A stretch of DNA of 6,390 nt. Source: Pseudanabaena sp. UBA1465. Lineage in GTDB: Bacteria; Cyanobacteriota; Cyanobacteriia; Pseudanabaenales; Pseudanabaenaceae. Under the pieces are notes generated by a model. The model saw only the letters and a program-made list of their open reading frames with translations. It did no database searches and was not told the DNA's origin. Positions 1-6,111 of the stretch are shown one piece after another (positions within the stretch are counted from its first letter, which is position 1; the number at the start of each line of letters is the position of its first letter). The translations under genes and the position numbers were made by a program. Where the stretch lies: contig DCSN01000025.1 in NCBI GenBank assembly GCA_002325645.1, positions 38,530-44,919 of the forward strand, read 5' to 3'.

Positions 1-35
1 AGCCTTCTCAAAATTTAACGGCTTTATCACAACCT

Positions 36-78
36 CAGAAGAGGAGGGGCGGCGCAAAGCGCCGCCCCTCCTCTTCTG
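36..78. repeat. Perfect GC-rich palindromic hairpin
   Basis: Bases 36-55 pair without mismatch to 59-78, giving a 20-bp stem closed by the loop AAA at 56-58. The flanks AACC (31-34) and GGTT (78-81) could instead pair at the base if two bases are bulged. The apical core GCGGCGC-AAA-GCGCCGC (49-65) recurs, as its complement, at 2511-2527, and the arm GGGCGGCGC (47-55) recurs at 4508-4516, so this is one copy of a dispersed family in the window. It could act as the terminator of a gene left of the window, but no clear T-run follows on either strand. I therefore call it a palindromic repeat. Confidence 0.8.
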
Positions 79-163
79 GTTTCAATGCTGGCGGCAGCTA
101 GACAAATCATGCCGATAAATTCAAAAACTTAAGAACTACTCTTGATTTGATTGGACATTTATA

Positions 164-191
164 GCTTTATACTGATATGGCTTTATACTGA
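164..191. repeat. Tandem 12-bp direct repeat with 16-bp period
   Basis: GCTTTATACTGA occurs at 164-175 and again at 180-191, separated by TATG, so the two copies are offset by 16 bp. Each copy contains a -10-like TATACT. It may be a duplicated promoter element, a pair of binding sites for a regulator of the TolC-like gene, or a simple local duplication. The sequence shows only the repeat. Confidence 0.6.
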
Positions 192-194
192 AGT

Positions 195-225
195 CCTTAA
201 TAAATTAAGGATGTGTTTGCACATC
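195..225. repeat. Two adjacent short inverted repeats, possible operator
   Basis: CCTTAA (195-200) pairs with TTAAGG (205-210) across TAAA. Sharing base 210, GATGTG (210-215) pairs with CACATC (220-225) across TTTG. Both have 6-bp arms and 4-base spacers, side by side about 105 bp upstream of the TolC-like start. They could be dimeric regulator sites or small RNA hairpins. They do not match the NtcA consensus (GTA-N8-TAC), and I cannot name a regulator. Confidence 0.35.
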
Positions 226-328
226 TCTACCCAATCGGATGATGATTGTGACGCATGTGCTATCAGAATATGCTTTAAATACGTTATGTTGGCTGCTGTT
301 TAAATCTGAGGAGTTACAAACTAAGATT

Positions 329-1864
329 ATGCGAATTTCTTCCAGTTGGTTGACGCTTGGTGCGAGTGTATCGCTTCTGATTCCAGCTTGGACAGCCAAT
401 GCTCAAGAATTTACCAACTTAAAAGTTGCTGCTGCTTCTGAATCAGTTAATCAAGCAGTAACTAAATCACCCCAAATACCTCCCCAATCACCTGCTCCAG
501 CCCCAGAACTGATCAGCGCTACCGAGCCAGCGATCGTGTTACCCAGTGCTGGGGTGTCTACTCCTGGACAACTAGAACCTGAGCAAACCCTAGTTGTTCC
601 CACTACCCCTAGTCAAGTTAAGCTAGAGCAAACCAAAGCCGTTACCTTAGATGAAATTCTCGATTTAGTTGAAAGGACAAACTCTGACTGGATTCAAGCG
701 AGAATTGCCATAGAAAAAGCGCGTGCTGCATTGAGATCTGCCGAAGCAGGGCGATCGCCAACGGTTACAGGCTCAATTCAATATAGCTATAGTGACTCTG
801 CTCAAGCCCGTTTGAGTAGCATCAACAACAATACGCCCCTAGGAAAAACGACTAGTAATCCCCTCTCTGGCACTGTGGGCATTAATTACAATGTCTTTGA
901 TTCTGGCGTAAATGATGCCACGATCGCCGCCGCCGAGAACAATGTCCGCATTGCAGAGTCCACCCTCAATCAAGCTAGGCAATCGCTGCGGCTAAATATT
1001 GTAACTGGCTATTACAATCTCCAAAATGCTGATGAAACGATCCGTATTCAAAGCCAAGCGGTTAAGAACTCAGAAAGAAGCCTAAAAGATACTCAATCGA
1101 GAGAGCGGGCTGGGGTGGGTACAAAGTTTGATGTCTTACAAGCTGAAGTATCTCTCGCCAATGCCAAGCAAGATTTACTCAATGCCGAGGCTTCTCAATT
1201 AGTGGCAAGACGTGAGTTATCGCGACAACTCAACTATCCGCCGACTGTCGAAATTACGGCGGCTGATAAAATCGCTCCCGTCGCCGCGTGGAAACTCTCT
1301 CTAGAAGAATCAATCTTGCTTGCAGTACGCAATCGCGCTGAGCTAGATATTCAGAAATTGCAGAGAGAAGTTTCTCGTAATAATGCTAATGCCACTTTAG
1401 CGAGATTAGGCCCACAGGTTAGCTTATTTGCCAACTTCAATACGGCTTCTGAATTTACCAGTGGTGGTGGTATTGGCACTGGTTATCAGCTTGGCGCAAG
1501 TTTAAACTGGACTCTTTATGACGGTGGTAGAACGTCGGCTCAGGTAGACCAATTTAAAGCCGATCAAGCCACTGCGGAAAGTAAGTTTGAGCAAGCTGCT
1601 CGTCAAGCGCGTTTTGATGTCGAGACTGCTTATATCAATCAGCGATCGCGTTTCCAACAAATTGAAACTGCAACTAAAGCCGTCAAACAAGCCACAGAAG
1701 CACTACGTTTAGCACGTCTCCGCCTTGAGGCTGGAGTCGGTACGCAGCTTGAGGTACTTACGGCTGAGTCTGACCTCACCCGCGCTGATGTTAACCGCGT
1801 CCAAGCGATTATTGGCTATAACCAAGCTAGGGCAAACCTTGAACGCGCCGTTGCTGGACTCTAG
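329..1864 (+). CDS. tolC: TolC family outer membrane efflux protein
   Basis: The 511-residue product is an outer membrane channel of the TolC/OEP family, a trimeric exit duct for ABC or RND exporters. Residues 1-25 form a signal peptide ending ANA|QE, which is why I start at 329 and not at the in-frame ATG at 239, which would bury the signal. Residues 26-104 are a proline-rich linker (PQIPPQSPAPAPELI). Two OEP repeats follow, from about 105 and 323. They share FDSG (190) with YDGG (397) and AGVGT at 261 and 468, both offset by exactly 207 residues. Likely barrel strands lie near 145-155, 180-191, 363-371 and 386-398. Known cyanobacterial relatives include HgdD of Anabaena and Slr1270 of Synechocystis. 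No pump or adaptor gene is adjacent, so the substrate is unknown; the symbol is a family label. Confidence 0.92.
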   Translation: MRISSSWLTLGASVSLLIPAWTANAQEFTNLKVAAASESVNQAVTKSPQIPPQSPAPAPELISATEPAIVLPSAGVSTPGQLEPEQTLVVPTTPSQVKLEQTKAVTLDEILDLVERTNSDWIQARIAIEKARAALRSAEAGRSPTVTGSIQYSYSDSAQARLSSINNNTPLGKTTSNPLSGTVGINYNVFDSGVNDATIAAAENNVRIAESTLNQARQSLRLNIVTGYYNLQNADETIRIQSQAVKNSERSLKDTQSRERAGVGTKFDVLQAEVSLANAKQDLLNAEASQLVARRELSRQLNYPPTVEITAADKIAPVAAWKLSLEESILLAVRNRAELDIQKLQREVSRNNANATLARLGPQVSLFANFNTASEFTSGGGIGTGYQLGASLNWTLYDGGRTSAQVDQFKADQATAESKFEQAARQARFDVETAYINQRSRFQQIETATKAVKQATEALRLARLRLEAGVGTQLEVLTAESDLTRADVNRVQAIIGYNQARANLERAVAGL

Positions 1865-1866
1865 AG

Positions 1867-1905
1867 AACAACAAAGAGAGTTGCACCGTAACTCTCTTTG
1901 TTGTT
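1867..1905. terminator. Bidirectional hairpin terminator between convergent genes
   Basis: A perfect 16-bp stem pairs 1867-1882 with 1890-1905 around a 7-base loop (GCACCGT). It starts 2 bases after the TolC-like stop codon and ends 2 bases before the stop codon of the converging hypothetical gene. The right arm is itself T-rich, but no long T-run follows. The position favours termination of both transcripts or 3'-end protection. Confidence 0.75.
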
Positions 1906-1907
1906 TG

Positions 1908-2450
1908 TTAATCTGTACCCGACCATGACCAGATCGGATTACCATTTTTGACATCTTTTTTGATAATCACGGGCGTTAGGCTGTTCGCGTCACGCATTCC
2001 TGTCATATCTAAAATTAGATAGGCATTGCCATCGATCAAGCGCATTCGTAAGTAGGAATGATCTTGGAAGTCTTCGTCGTTGATTTTGGTAATACTGGCA
2101 GATGCTTGGCAATTTTGATATTTGCTTTGGAGTTTGGCAACCCATGTCACACTAAATTGATCGCTGGTCTCGATCTTAAATGCTCTAGCAAACCAGCCTA
2201 AAGAGGCTGATCCATCAATGGTATATCCTCCTTCGTAATAGGGGCGTGGGGTTTGGGTCACGCTAACCTCAGTGGGACAAATTGGGAAGCTGTCTCTGGT
2301 GTTAAGCGGATAGACGCTCAGGGTAAGTCGATTTGGTTCGGCAAAACTAGGATTGGCAAATAGGGATAATTGGGCGATCGCCACAGTCCCCAATCCTAAG
2401 CAGACGTGCTGTAATTTTTTGCGAAATCCTTTGATTTTGAAATTTTTCAT
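1908..2450 (-). CDS. Secreted hypothetical protein
   Basis: I do not recognise a family for this 180-residue product. It has a clear Sec signal peptide: a basic start (MKNFKIKGFRKK), a hydrophobic core at about 16-32, and a likely cleavage site PSFA|EP after residue 37. The mature part of about 143 residues is rich in alternating beta-type segments and has no further membrane helix. It has two cysteines, Cys58 (FPICPTE) and Cys114 (YQNCQAS), which could form a disulfide in the periplasm. I chose the ATG at 2450 because it starts the signal peptide; the frame stays open to an ATG at 2498, but that extension lies in palindromic repeat DNA. GGGA lies a few bases before the ATG as a weak ribosome site. 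The gene stands alone, convergent with the TolC-like gene. Confidence 0.75.
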   Translation of the reverse strand: MKNFKIKGFRKKLQHVCLGLGTVAIAQLSLFANPSFAEPNRLTLSVYPLNTRDSFPICPTEVSVTQTPRPYYEGGYTIDGSASLGWFARAFKIETSDQFSVTWVAKLQSKYQNCQASASITKINDEDFQDHSYLRMRLIDGNAYLILDMTGMRDANSLTPVIIKKDVKNGNPIWSWSGTD

Positions 2451-2468
2451 AGTAATCCCAAGCTGTGT

Positions 2469-2498
2469 TGTATATGTCGATACTCCCTTCCCAGTCAA
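2469..2498 (-). promoter_or_regulatory. Candidate promoter of the secreted hypothetical gene
   Basis: On the minus strand, TTGACT (2498 to 2493, 5 of 6 matches to the -35 consensus) is followed after 18 bases by TATACA (2474 to 2469, 4 of 6 matches to the -10 box). Transcription would start near 2462, leaving a leader of only about a dozen bases before the ATG at 2450. The -35 box overlaps the outer arm of the palindromic element at 2481-2577, so the repeat may supply part of this promoter. Confidence 0.35.
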
Positions 2499-2577
2499 AG
2501 ATTAGACGTTGCGGCGCTTTGCGCCGCAACGCTAATTCTTGGTTTTTAATGTCTATTTTGATACTGGGAAGGGAGTA
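2481..2577. repeat. Composite palindromic element, MITE-like
   Basis: TACTCCCTTCCCAGT (2481-2495) is repeated in inverse at 2563-2577, a perfect 15-bp match. Inside lie further paired segments: TAGAC (2503-2507) with GTCTA (2551-2555), and a separate GC-rich hairpin at 2501-2536. The 97-bp unit could fold as a long imperfect cruciform. Terminal inverted arms around a structured non-coding core suggest a small non-autonomous mobile or extragenic palindromic element. I see no clear target-site duplication (flanks TCGA on the left, GTCA on the right) and no transposase here, so mobility is an inference. Confidence 0.6.
2501..2536. repeat. GC-rich hairpin inside the composite element
   Basis: CGTTGCGGCGC (2507-2517) pairs perfectly with 2521-2531 around a TTT loop. 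With A2506 bulged, ATTAG (2501-2505) extends the stem by pairing with CTAAT (2532-2536), making 16 bp in total. The 17-base apex 2511-2527 is the exact complement of the apex of the hairpin at 36-78. Confidence 0.75.
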
Positions 2578-2585
2578 GTCAGGAC

Positions 2586-2637
2586 AATCAATTTTAGTGG
2601 CAAGGCTTTGCCTTGCTGCTAAAATTGATTCTTTTTT
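2586..2637 (+). repeat. Long hairpin with T-run, terminator-like
   Basis: Bases 2586-2606 pair with 2610-2630 to give a 21-bp stem with two adjacent G-T pairs and a TTT loop (2607-2609). C2631 and then six Ts (2632-2637) follow, the layout of an intrinsic terminator on the plus strand. No plus-strand gene lies between the TolC-like gene, which already has its own hairpin, and this site. It may be another member of the palindrome family, or it may insulate argS from read-through. The apex GGC-TTT-GCC resembles the neighbouring hairpin. Confidence 0.65.
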
Positions 2638-2659
2638 AAGTCGTAAGTTCCCCATTTTT

Positions 2660-2687
2660 TTGATTGGAGCAGAAAAAACGCTATATT
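2660..2687 (+). promoter_or_regulatory. argS: Candidate argS promoter
   Basis: TTGATT (2660-2665, 4 of 6 matches) and TATATT (2682-2687, 5 of 6 matches) are separated by 16 bases. Transcription would start near 2694, about 26 bases before the argS ATG. It lies just after the T-run hairpin ending at 2637. No T-box-like or other leader structure is visible in the short leader. Confidence 0.45.
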
Positions 2688-2719
2688 GATCAACCTAGCC
2701 TAAAAGCGATTAATAATTC

Positions 2720-4489
2720 ATGACAACTTCTATTTTATCCGATTTAAAACTTCGTTTCTCGAAGGCGATCGCAGATGCCTTTGGTGAAGAATATGCTGAT
2801 CATGATCCCGCCGTTGCGCCTTCTAAGGATGCTAAATTTGGCGATTATCAATGTAATGCGGCTTTAGGTTTAACCAAAAAGCTCAAGCAAAAACCGCAGG
2901 ATGTGGCGGCAAAAATAATTGAGAATTTACTAGTTGACGACTCCATAAATGAAATATTCGAGACTCCCACGATCGCAGGGGCAGGTTTTATTAACTTAAA
3001 GTTGAAACTTAGTTATTTAGAATCACAATTAGCAAAAATGCAAAAAAGCGATCGCCTCGCGATCGCCACAGTCGATAAACCTGAGCGCGTAATTGTCGAT
3101 TTCTCTAGCCCGAATATTGCTAAGGAAATGCACGTCGGACATTTGCGATCGACGATTATTGGTGACAGCATTGCCAGAATTTTAGAATTTCAAGGTCACG
3201 AAGTTCTGCGGTTAAACCATGTGGGCGATTGGGGAACCCAATTTGGGATGTTAATTACCTACCTGCGCGAAGGATACCCCGATGCGCTGACTAAAGCTGA
3301 TGCGATCGCGATCGGTGATCTGGTCGAACTCTATCGCGCCGCCAAAAAACGTTTTGATGAAGATGAAGCCTTTAAAGAAACTTCACGCAATGCCGTAGTG
3401 GAATTGCAAGCAGGCGAGCCATCGGCAAAACTAGCATGGCAACTGCTCTGTGAACAATCGCGTCGTGAGTTCCAAAAGATTTATGATGTGCTGAATATTC
3501 AAGTTGCTGAACGGGGTGAATCTTTTTATAATCCCTTTCTTGCAGATGTGATTGCCGATCTACGCGAAACTGGCTTACTACAGCAAGATCAAGGCGCATT
3601 ATGTGTCTTTTTGGAAGGATTCACCAATAAGGATGGTCAACCTCTGCCCCTAATCGTGCAGAAGTCCGACGGCGGCTATAACTACGCCACTACCGACCTC
3701 GCCGCCCTCCGTTATCGCATTCGTGAAGACAAAGCCACCCGCATTATTTATGTGACGGATATCGGGCAGTCAGGACATTTTACCCAAGTTTTTCAAGTTG
3801 CCAACCGAGCGCATTGGATTCCTGAAACCGTCCAGACTACCCATGTTCCCTTTGGCTTGGTTTTGGGTGAAGATGGCAAGAAATTTAAAACGCGATCGGG
3901 TGACACCGTAGCCTTAAAGAGTCTGCTCGAAGAAGCAATTACTCGCGCCCGTGCAGACATCGAAATCCGCAATCCTGAAGCTTCGCCAGAGTTTAAACAG
4001 GATGTCGCGGAAGCCGTGGGACTGGGTGCGGTCAAATATGCTGATCTTTCCCAAAATCGTACTAGCAACTATATTTTCAGCTTCGACAAAATGTTAGCTC
4101 TGCAAGGCAACACTGCGCCCTATATGCTTTACGCCTATGTACGCGTGCAGGGCATTGGACGCAAAGGTGAAATCGATTTTGCCAGTTTATTTGCCAGTTT
4201 AAATGTGGATGCAGTGAAACTCACTCAAGATCCAGAGATTGTTTTAGCCAAGCATTTATTACAATTTGCGGAAGCGATCGATGCGGTTGCAGAAGAGCTT
4301 TATCCTAATCGTCTCTGTCAATATCTCTTTGAACTTAGCCAAAAGTTTAATCAATTTTTTGAGCAATGTCCTGTATTGCAAGCGGAAGAATCAGAGAAAA
4401 TCTCGCGCCTAATTTTATGTGATATTACTGCGAAAACTCTAAAACTAGGTCTAAACCTACTTGGTATTCGAGTTTTAGAACGGATGTAA
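2720..4489 (+). CDS. argS: Arginyl-tRNA synthetase
   Basis: This class I aminoacyl-tRNA synthetase charges tRNA-Arg with arginine using ATP in the cytoplasm, and in this family activation needs the tRNA. The 589-residue length is typical of bacterial ArgS. Residues 1 to about 95 form the family's N-terminal additional domain, including KFGDYQCNAAL. The catalytic core carries the HIGH signature as HVGH (138-141) within SSPNIAKEMHVGHLRST, then HVGDWGTQFG (167-176). The KMSKS loop is the family's variant KFKTRSG (388-394). From about 464 (NTAPYMLYAYVRVQG) to the terminal VLERM is the DALR anticodon-binding domain. The ATG at 2720 gives the expected N-terminus, though no Shine-Dalgarno sequence precedes it (ATTAATAATTC). 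The gene is monocistronic, with its own promoter and a hairpin 8 bases after the stop. All key motifs are intact. Confidence 0.98.
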   Translation: MTTSILSDLKLRFSKAIADAFGEEYADHDPAVAPSKDAKFGDYQCNAALGLTKKLKQKPQDVAAKIIENLLVDDSINEIFETPTIAGAGFINLKLKLSYLESQLAKMQKSDRLAIATVDKPERVIVDFSSPNIAKEMHVGHLRSTIIGDSIARILEFQGHEVLRLNHVGDWGTQFGMLITYLREGYPDALTKADAIAIGDLVELYRAAKKRFDEDEAFKETSRNAVVELQAGEPSAKLAWQLLCEQSRREFQKIYDVLNIQVAERGESFYNPFLADVIADLRETGLLQQDQGALCVFLEGFTNKDGQPLPLIVQKSDGGYNYATTDLAALRYRIREDKATRIIYVTDIGQSGHFTQVFQVANRAHWIPETVQTTHVPFGLVLGEDGKKFKTRSGDTVALKSLLEEAITRARADIEIRNPEASPEFKQDVAEAVGLGAVKYADLSQNRTSNYIFSFDKMLALQGNTAPYMLYAYVRVQGIGRKGEIDFASLFASLNVDAVKLTQDPEIVLAKHLLQFAEAIDAVAEELYPNRLCQYLFELSQKFNQFFEQCPVLQAEESEKISRLILCDITAKTLKLGLNLLGIRVLERM

Positions 4490-4497
4490 TTTAAACT

Positions 4498-4538
4498 AAA
4501 AAGAGAAGGGCGGCGCGTTGTGCCGCCCTTCTCTTTTT
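4498..4538. terminator. argS: Bidirectional hairpin terminator between argS and the FAD oxidase
   Basis: Bases 4498-4516 pair with 4520-4538 in a 19-bp stem with a single G-T pair (4515/4521) and a GTT loop (4517-4519). The arms start AAAAAGAGAAGGG and end CCCTTCTCTTTTT, so each strand has an A-run before and a T-run at the 3' end of the stem, suited to termination both ways. It lies 8 bases after the argS stop and 18 bases from the stop of the converging oxidase gene. The inner arm GGGCGGCGC also occurs in the hairpin at 36-78, suggesting the repeat family has been used as a terminator. Confidence 0.85.
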
Positions 4539-4556
4539 GGGGCTTAACACGATACT

Positions 4557-6035
4557 TTATACAGGAATGGACTGGGGATAGCGAAATAAATTTGTCGGAT
4601 CATATTTGCGTTTGATCGCTTGAAGTTTCGGCAAATTGTCACCATAGTAAGCCTGTAGATAGTTCTTTTGGCTAGGATCGATGAAATTTTGATAGCAATA
4701 GGCGGTTGTGTAATCTTCCATTTGATCATGGAATGTCGATAACCATCGCTCATTATCGGCAATTACTTGCAAATCTTCAGGCTTCCATTCCAACTCAATA
4801 CTCGAAAGCATCGAGTAACCACGATGGACAAAAGCCATGTCCTCTGGGCGTTTTTGATCGATTTTGCCACCGAGTAAGAAATATTTCCATGTCGCCGCCA
4901 GACTCGTCCCCGGCCAAGCATTGAGATTACTAATAATCGTGGCGATCGCCTGATCGGAAAGTTGACCCTTCACAAAGCGCGATCGCTCATGGGAATACTC
5001 AGGCAGTCCCTCCTCGGAGACAAATTCCTGCGCTTCCCAATAGGGTAAGTTCTGAATAGTATTAGTAGCAGGTCTTTGGACAGTGAGAATCGGCGCTAAA
5101 AGTGCGTTCAATTCGTCCATGGAACCAGTCAATTGTCCAAGGATAGAGAGACTAAGAACGGTTGAATTTGCTTGCTTTTTGGCGGTGATACTTACCTTGA
5201 TGCCCAAACCTTCAGGAGCTTTTTCGGTCATGGTTTGGATTGCTTTAAAGGTATCAACAATTTTATCTGTCCATGTCAGTTGAAAGACGGTCAGCCGATC
5301 GACGGGAAAGGTCTGGAAAGTAAAGGAGGTATGGATACCGAAGTTACCACCACCAGCACCACGACAAGCCCAAAAAAGATCGGCATAATTTTTTTCATTG
5401 CAAGTGATTACCCTGCCATTGGCAAGCATGATTTTGGTTTCCACTAACTGATCACAGGTCAGCCCCTGCGATCGCATATTGAAGCCAATGCCCCCACCCA
5501 GCACCAAACCCGCCACACCCACATCCTTGCATCGACCGTGAGTAACGGCTCTGTCAAGGGGTTTACACTCAGCATAGACATTGCGATTTCTTGCGCCTCC
5601 CCCTAAGATTGCCAAACCAGTGGCTTGATCAGCATTGACACTGTTCAGCGCTGAAACGGAGATCATTAAGCCTGTGGTTGTGGAATAGCCAGCGTAGGAA
5701 TGTCCACCACTTCTGGTCACTAAGGGAATCTTATGTGCCTGCGCCCATTGCAGACAGGTACGAATATCTTTTTCGCTAGTGCATTGGGCGATACCCTGCG
5801 GTAATTTATCGGCATAGCGCAAAGCCCAAGGTCTAGCCCGTTCCGCAAACTTAGCCGAGTCAGGACGAAAAAGATTTCCTTCTAGGCTTGTGGCGAGATC
5901 TTTCCAAATAGCTGGAGTGGCGATCGCCTCATTAGAACCATCAGCAAGCCATTGCAAAAATGGCGTACCCAAGCCCGCGCCGAAGGCTAAACCTGTACCA
6001 GCGCGTAAAAATTGTCTGCGTGAAACTTGCGCCAT
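4557..6035 (-). CDS. Tat-exported BBE-type FAD-linked oxidase
   Basis: The 492-residue product belongs to the VAO/PCMH flavoprotein family with a C-terminal berberine-bridge-enzyme domain; such enzymes oxidise sugars, alkaloids or other alcohols and usually pass electrons to oxygen. Residues 5-11, SRRQFLR, form a twin-arginine signal followed by a hydrophobic stretch, with possible cleavage near AIA|TP (39), so export of the folded holoenzyme is expected. The FAD-binding domain has RSGGHSYAG with His112 and GRCKDVGVAG with Cys169, which align with the two residues that attach FAD covalently in bicovalent family members. GLVLGGGIGF follows. The BBE domain lies at about 445-490 (YCYQNFID, AYYGDN, KYDPTNLFRYPQSI). 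AAGAGA just before the ATG is a plausible ribosome site. The start at 6035 gives the Tat signal. The substrate is unknown and no neighbour suggests one. Confidence 0.93.
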   Translation of the reverse strand: MAQVSRRQFLRAGTGLAFGAGLGTPFLQWLADGSNEAIATPAIWKDLATSLEGNLFRPDSAKFAERARPWALRYADKLPQGIAQCTSEKDIRTCLQWAQAHKIPLVTRSGGHSYAGYSTTTGLMISVSALNSVNADQATGLAILGGGARNRNVYAECKPLDRAVTHGRCKDVGVAGLVLGGGIGFNMRSQGLTCDQLVETKIMLANGRVITCNEKNYADLFWACRGAGGGNFGIHTSFTFQTFPVDRLTVFQLTWTDKIVDTFKAIQTMTEKAPEGLGIKVSITAKKQANSTVLSLSILGQLTGSMDELNALLAPILTVQRPATNTIQNLPYWEAQEFVSEEGLPEYSHERSRFVKGQLSDQAIATIISNLNAWPGTSLAATWKYFLLGGKIDQKRPEDMAFVHRGYSMLSSIELEWKPEDLQVIADNERWLSTFHDQMEDYTTAYCYQNFIDPSQKNYLQAYYGDNLPKLQAIKRKYDPTNLFRYPQSIPV

Positions 6036-6111
6036 TGTCTCTTAATTCATCACATTTTCTGAAATTCTATCGTTGCTGGGGTATTATGCTGATAAAGATT
6101 TAATAAGAGCG
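6036..6111. promoter_or_regulatory. Short divergent intergenic region
   Basis: This 76-bp gap must hold the promoters or leaders of the oxidase (-) and the small membrane protein (+). TATTAT at 6082-6087 is a reasonable -10 box for the plus-strand gene, about 25 bases before its ATG, but I see no good -35 at the right distance. No clear inverted repeat is visible. The function is inferred from position. Confidence 0.3.

Larger units (their letters stand above)
79..328 (+). other. Gene-free leader upstream of the TolC-like gene
   Basis: No convincing coding region is present. The stretch is AT-rich and should contain the promoter of the downstream gene. Besides the repeats listed separately, a possible promoter is TTGTGA (246-251) and TATGCT (269-274) with a 17-base spacer, each matching the consensus at 4 of 6 bases. 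TATACT also occurs twice, at 168-173 and 184-189, preceded by TTGATT copies at 142-147 and 147-152, but at poor spacings (20 and 15 bases). GAGGAG at 308-313 is a good Shine-Dalgarno sequence lying 15 bases before the chosen start, farther than usual. The true start of transcription cannot be decided from sequence alone. Confidence 0.4.

Noticed and set aside
239..328. Upstream ATG extending the TolC-like protein by 30 residues
   Set aside because: The extension would place a signal peptide inside the protein; the ATG at 329 gives a standard Sec signal with an ANA|QE cleavage site.
2451..2498. Upstream ATG extending the secreted hypothetical protein by 16 residues
   Set aside because: The added residues are encoded by the flank and arm of a palindromic element and would bury the signal peptide.
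2347..2655. A 102-codon open frame on the minus strand running through the palindrome cluster
   Set aside because: It reads through both repeats and overlaps the start and signal-peptide region of the better-supported hypothetical gene. Its product has no recognisable domain, so it is most likely repeat-derived.
2638..2719. T-box or other amino-acid-sensing leader for argS
   Set aside because: The leader from the likely promoter is only about 26 bases, and no specifier or anti-terminator structure is visible; the long hairpin lies upstream of the promoter.
3793..4068. Minus-strand open frame of 91 codons inside argS
   Set aside because: It lies fully within a clear argS coding region, shows no recognisable motif, and is a shadow frame.
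36..4538. CRISPR array or tRNA genes suggested by repeated hairpins
   Set aside because: The palindromes are widely spaced, differ in outer arms, and have no regular spacers; no cloverleaf structure was found.
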